Position numbers and translations under genes: made by a program. From Gluconobacter aidae (GTDB lineage Bacteria > Pseudomonadota > Alphaproteobacteria > Acetobacterales > Acetobacteraceae), in assembly GCF_009547075.1 (NCBI RefSeq), contig NZ_WIPH01000013.1, positions 1-64,000 of the forward strand: DNA of 64,000 bases, read 5' to 3'. Positions 61,812-64,000 of the stretch are shown here, piece after piece; position 1 is the stretch's first letter; every line of letters starts with the position of its first letter. Under the pieces are notes generated by a model. It was not told the origin of the DNA. It saw nothing but the letters and a program-made list of their open reading frames with translations, and ran no database searches.

Positions 61812-61840
61812 TCATATATTTTAATCAGGATCGTATATGA
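61812..61840. promoter_or_regulatory. inverted repeat upstream of putA
   Basis: TCATATA (61812-61818) and TATATGA (61834-61840) form perfect 7-bp arms across a 15-base spacer in an AT-rich patch 42 bp before putA. It is a candidate operator or promoter-region element. Confidence 0.35.
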
Positions 61841-61881
61841 TTATAGGACTCAGATCGCGTGTCGTGTCCGAGGCTGAGTCC

Positions 61882-64000
61882 ATGTCAACTTTTGTGCCGT
61901 CCTATCCTGTCCGCTCCTCCCTTCGTCAGGCCATCGCCGCAGATATGCGCAGACCCGAAGCGGAATGCATCCTTCCCCTGATCGAACAGGCCACGCTGAC
62001 CGAAACGGAACAGCAGAACACGTTTGACGTCGCCCGCCATCTGACCCGCTCCCTGCGCGCGCAACGTCGCCCGGGGGGCGTTGAGGCGCTGGTGCAGGAG
62101 TTCTCGCTGTCCTCCGCCGAGGGCGTTTCCCTGATGTGTCTGGCCGAAGCACTCCTGCGCATTCCGGATGCCGCCACACGCGACGCCCTGATCCGCGACC
62201 GGATCGGCACCGGAGACTGGCTGTCCCATGTCGGCGGCAAAAAATCCGTTTTCGTGAATGCGGCCTCCTGGGGGCTGATGCTGACCGGCAAGCTGACCAA
62301 CGACACGGATGAAGGACTTGCTGCCGCGCTGTTCCGCCTCGTCGGACGTGGCGGACAGCCGCTGGTCCGCCATGCGCTCGACATCGCCATGCGCATGATG
62401 GGAGAGCAGTTCGTCATCGGCGAAACCATCGAGGAAGCCCGCAAGGTCAGCACGGAACCCGAAGACCGCGGCTTCAAATATTCCTACGACATGCTCGGCG
62501 AAGCCGCGATGACGGAAGCCGACGCCCTGCGCTACCGCCGCGACTACGAGCGCGCAATCGACGTGATCGGCCAGACCGCACGCGGTGCGAATGTCTATGA
62601 GAAGGCCGGGATTTCCATCAAGCTCTCGGCCCTGCACCCTCGCTATGCCTTCGCCCAGCGCGAGCGCGTCCTGAAGGAACTCGGCCAGACGCTGAAAGAC
62701 CTCGTCATTCAGGCCCGCCGCTATGACATCGGCATCAATATCGACGCCGAAGAAAGCGAACGTCTGGACCTCTCGCTCGACCTGATCGAAGACCTGTGCC
62801 ACTGCCCGGAACTGGACGGCTGGAACGGCATCGGGATCGTCGTGCAGGCTTATGGACGCCGCGCACCGAAGGTTCTGGACTATCTGATCGACCTCGGCCG
62901 CCGCAGCGGACATCGCCTCATGATCCGTCTGGTGAAGGGCGCGTACTGGGACAGTGAAATCAAGAAAGCGCAGGTCGAAGGCCAGACGGATTTCCCGGTC
63001 TACACGCGCAAATGCTACACGGATGTCAGCTATATCGCCTGCGCGAAAAAGCTCCTGGCGGCGCGCGATGTGGTCTTCCCGCAGTTCGCGACCCACAACG
63101 CCCGCACGCTGGCCACGATCTACACGCTGGCGGGTCTGAACTTCCAGATCGGCGACTACGAGTTCCAGTGCCTCCACGGCATGGGCGAGACGCTCTATAA
63201 CGAAGTCGTCGGCCCGCAGAAACTCAACCGCCCGTGCCGGGTCTATGCCCCCGTCGGCTCGCATGAGACGCTGCTGGCCTATCTGGTGCGCCGCCTGCTG
63301 GAAAACGGCGCCAACTCGTCCTTCGTCAACCAGATCGGCGACGAAAGCCTGCCGATCGAGACCCTGATCGCCGATCCGGTCGCGCTCGCAAAAGCCGTCC
63401 AGCCGCCGGGTGCCTCCCATCCGGCCATTGCCCTTCCGAAAGACCTGTTCGCGCCCGAACGCACCAATTCCCGCGGCCTCGATCTGACCGACGAACATAC
63501 CGTCACGGCCCTGGCCGAAGCTGTCTGCGCCTCCGGGAAACAGACGCAGGAAGACCTGTCCTGCTCGGGTGAGACGCAGGAGATCCGCAATCCGTCCAAC
63601 CATTCGGACAGGATCGGCAGTATCCGTTTCGGAACCGAAGAGGATGTCCGCAAGGGCATTGATGCCGCCGAAAGCGAAGGCGCGGCATGGGCCGCTCTTT
63701 CCGCCGACGCACGAAGCACCAAGCTCGATCGCGCGGCGGATCTGCTGGAAGAGCATCAGAGCGAACTGATGGCCCTTCTGGTCCGCGAAGCCGGCAAGTC
63801 CTACGCCAATGCGCTCTCCGAAGTCCGCGAGGCCGTTGATTTTCTGCGGTATTACGCCGTTCAGGCCCGCGAAACGGGCCAGAACGGCAGCAGCGCACCG
63901 CTTGGCGTCGTTGCCTGTATCAGCCCGTGGAACTTCCCCCTCGCCATTTTCCTGGGACAGGTCGCGGTCGCACTGGCGGCTGGCAACACGGTCGTCGCAA
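61882..64000 (+). CDS. putA: PutA, proline dehydrogenase / glutamate-semialdehyde dehydrogenase (3' end cut off)
   Basis: The first 706 residues are present and the gene runs off the window. The proline dehydrogenase half has AGISIKLSALHPRY near residues 242-255, NIDAEESERLDLSLDLIEDL near 286-305, GIGIVVQAYGRR near 315-326 and LMIRLVKGAYWDSEIKKAQV near 346-365, which line the FAD barrel. The aldehyde dehydrogenase half begins near 600 and reaches SPWNFPLAIFLGQ near 682-694. The N terminus lacks the ribbon-helix-helix DNA-binding domain of E. coli PutA, so it should not be a repressor. It oxidises proline to glutamate at the membrane. Confidence 0.95.
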   Translation, partial: MSTFVPSYPVRSSLRQAIAADMRRPEAECILPLIEQATLTETEQQNTFDVARHLTRSLRAQRRPGGVEALVQEFSLSSAEGVSLMCLAEALLRIPDAATRDALIRDRIGTGDWLSHVGGKKSVFVNAASWGLMLTGKLTNDTDEGLAAALFRLVGRGGQPLVRHALDIAMRMMGEQFVIGETIEEARKVSTEPEDRGFKYSYDMLGEAAMTEADALRYRRDYERAIDVIGQTARGANVYEKAGISIKLSALHPRYAFAQRERVLKELGQTLKDLVIQARRYDIGINIDAEESERLDLSLDLIEDLCHCPELDGWNGIGIVVQAYGRRAPKVLDYLIDLGRRSGHRLMIRLVKGAYWDSEIKKAQVEGQTDFPVYTRKCYTDVSYIACAKKLLAARDVVFPQFATHNARTLATIYTLAGLNFQIGDYEFQCLHGMGETLYNEVVGPQKLNRPCRVYAPVGSHETLLAYLVRRLLENGANSSFVNQIGDESLPIETLIADPVALAKAVQPPGASHPAIALPKDLFAPERTNSRGLDLTDEHTVTALAEAVCASGKQTQEDLSCSGETQEIRNPSNHSDRIGSIRFGTEEDVRKGIDAAESEGAAWAALSADARSTKLDRAADLLEEHQSELMALLVREAGKSYANALSEVREAVDFLRYYAVQARETGQNGSSAPLGVVACISPWNFPLAIFLGQVAVALAAGNTVVA

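Noticed and set aside
1..64000. CRISPR arrays, rRNA genes or insertion sequences
   Set aside because: No regularly spaced repeats, rRNA-like stretches or transposase genes with terminal repeats were seen.

Overview
The window looks like chromosomal DNA of an acetic acid bacterium, most likely Gluconobacter (Acetobacteraceae). The main reason is the first third. A gluconate 5-dehydrogenase that closely matches the Gluconobacter oxydans Gno protein as I remember it lies beside a GntP gluconate permease, an FGGY pentulose kinase, a four-gene polyol ABC transporter of the SmoEFGK/MtlEFGK type and a second short-chain polyol dehydrogenase. This fits an organism that oxidises sugar alcohols and sugar acids. 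The DNA is GC-rich, coding is dense, and long spurious antisense frames are common, as expected at such composition. I see no rRNA, no CRISPR array and no recognisable insertion sequence. The sequence enters putA at the right edge, so that gene is incomplete.

Layout. 1-1.1 kb: N-formylglutamate amidohydrolase-like gene and a tRNA-Val(GAC). 1.2-10.6 kb: carbohydrate block, with gno-gntP on the minus strand diverging from kinase-smoEFGK-SDR. 10.7-15 kb: iron block, a TonB-dependent siderophore receptor with a candidate Fur box, then DUF3649, PepSY and DUF3325 membrane proteins in an overlapping operon. 15-18.6 kb: Tat-exported phospholipase C and a divergent TetR regulator, separated by a structured 456-bp intergenic region that holds a long hairpin and a possible 39-codon upstream ORF. 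18.7-30.5 kb: cold shock protein, LysR/YeiH pair, saccharopine dehydrogenase-like/Lrp pair, three-gene ABC-2 exporter, HpxZ-like protein, a frameshifted VOC protein, MYG1-like protein, Pit phosphate transporter and a secreted nuclease.

30.6-47 kb: a periplasmic/membrane protein ending in a superinfection-immunity-like domain, M1 aminopeptidase, ABC-F protein, DcaP-like outer-membrane protein, MFS transporter, YceI, LigB-type dioxygenase with a LysR regulator, M28 peptidase and M3 peptidase. 47.2-49.8 kb: an unusual four-gene cassette (holin-like membrane protein, small exported protein, papain-like cysteine protease, lipoprotein) in which each of the first three genes sits directly behind its own intrinsic terminator. 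This is my best candidate for an undescribed system. 49.8-64 kb: Tat-exported serine hydrolase, glycosyltransferase with a tiny overlapping membrane ORF, an Mla-type lipid transport operon, a dipeptide/oligopeptide ABC operon ending in a P1-family aminopeptidase, and putA.

How the parts fit. The carbohydrate genes form a peripheral route: import of polyols or gluconate, NAD(P)-linked oxidation in the cytoplasm and phosphorylation of the resulting ketose. The right half is rich in peptide use: exported M1, M28 and M3 peptidases, a peptide importer, a cytoplasmic aminopeptidase and proline oxidation. All assignments come from reading motifs and gene order by eye; no database search was run.
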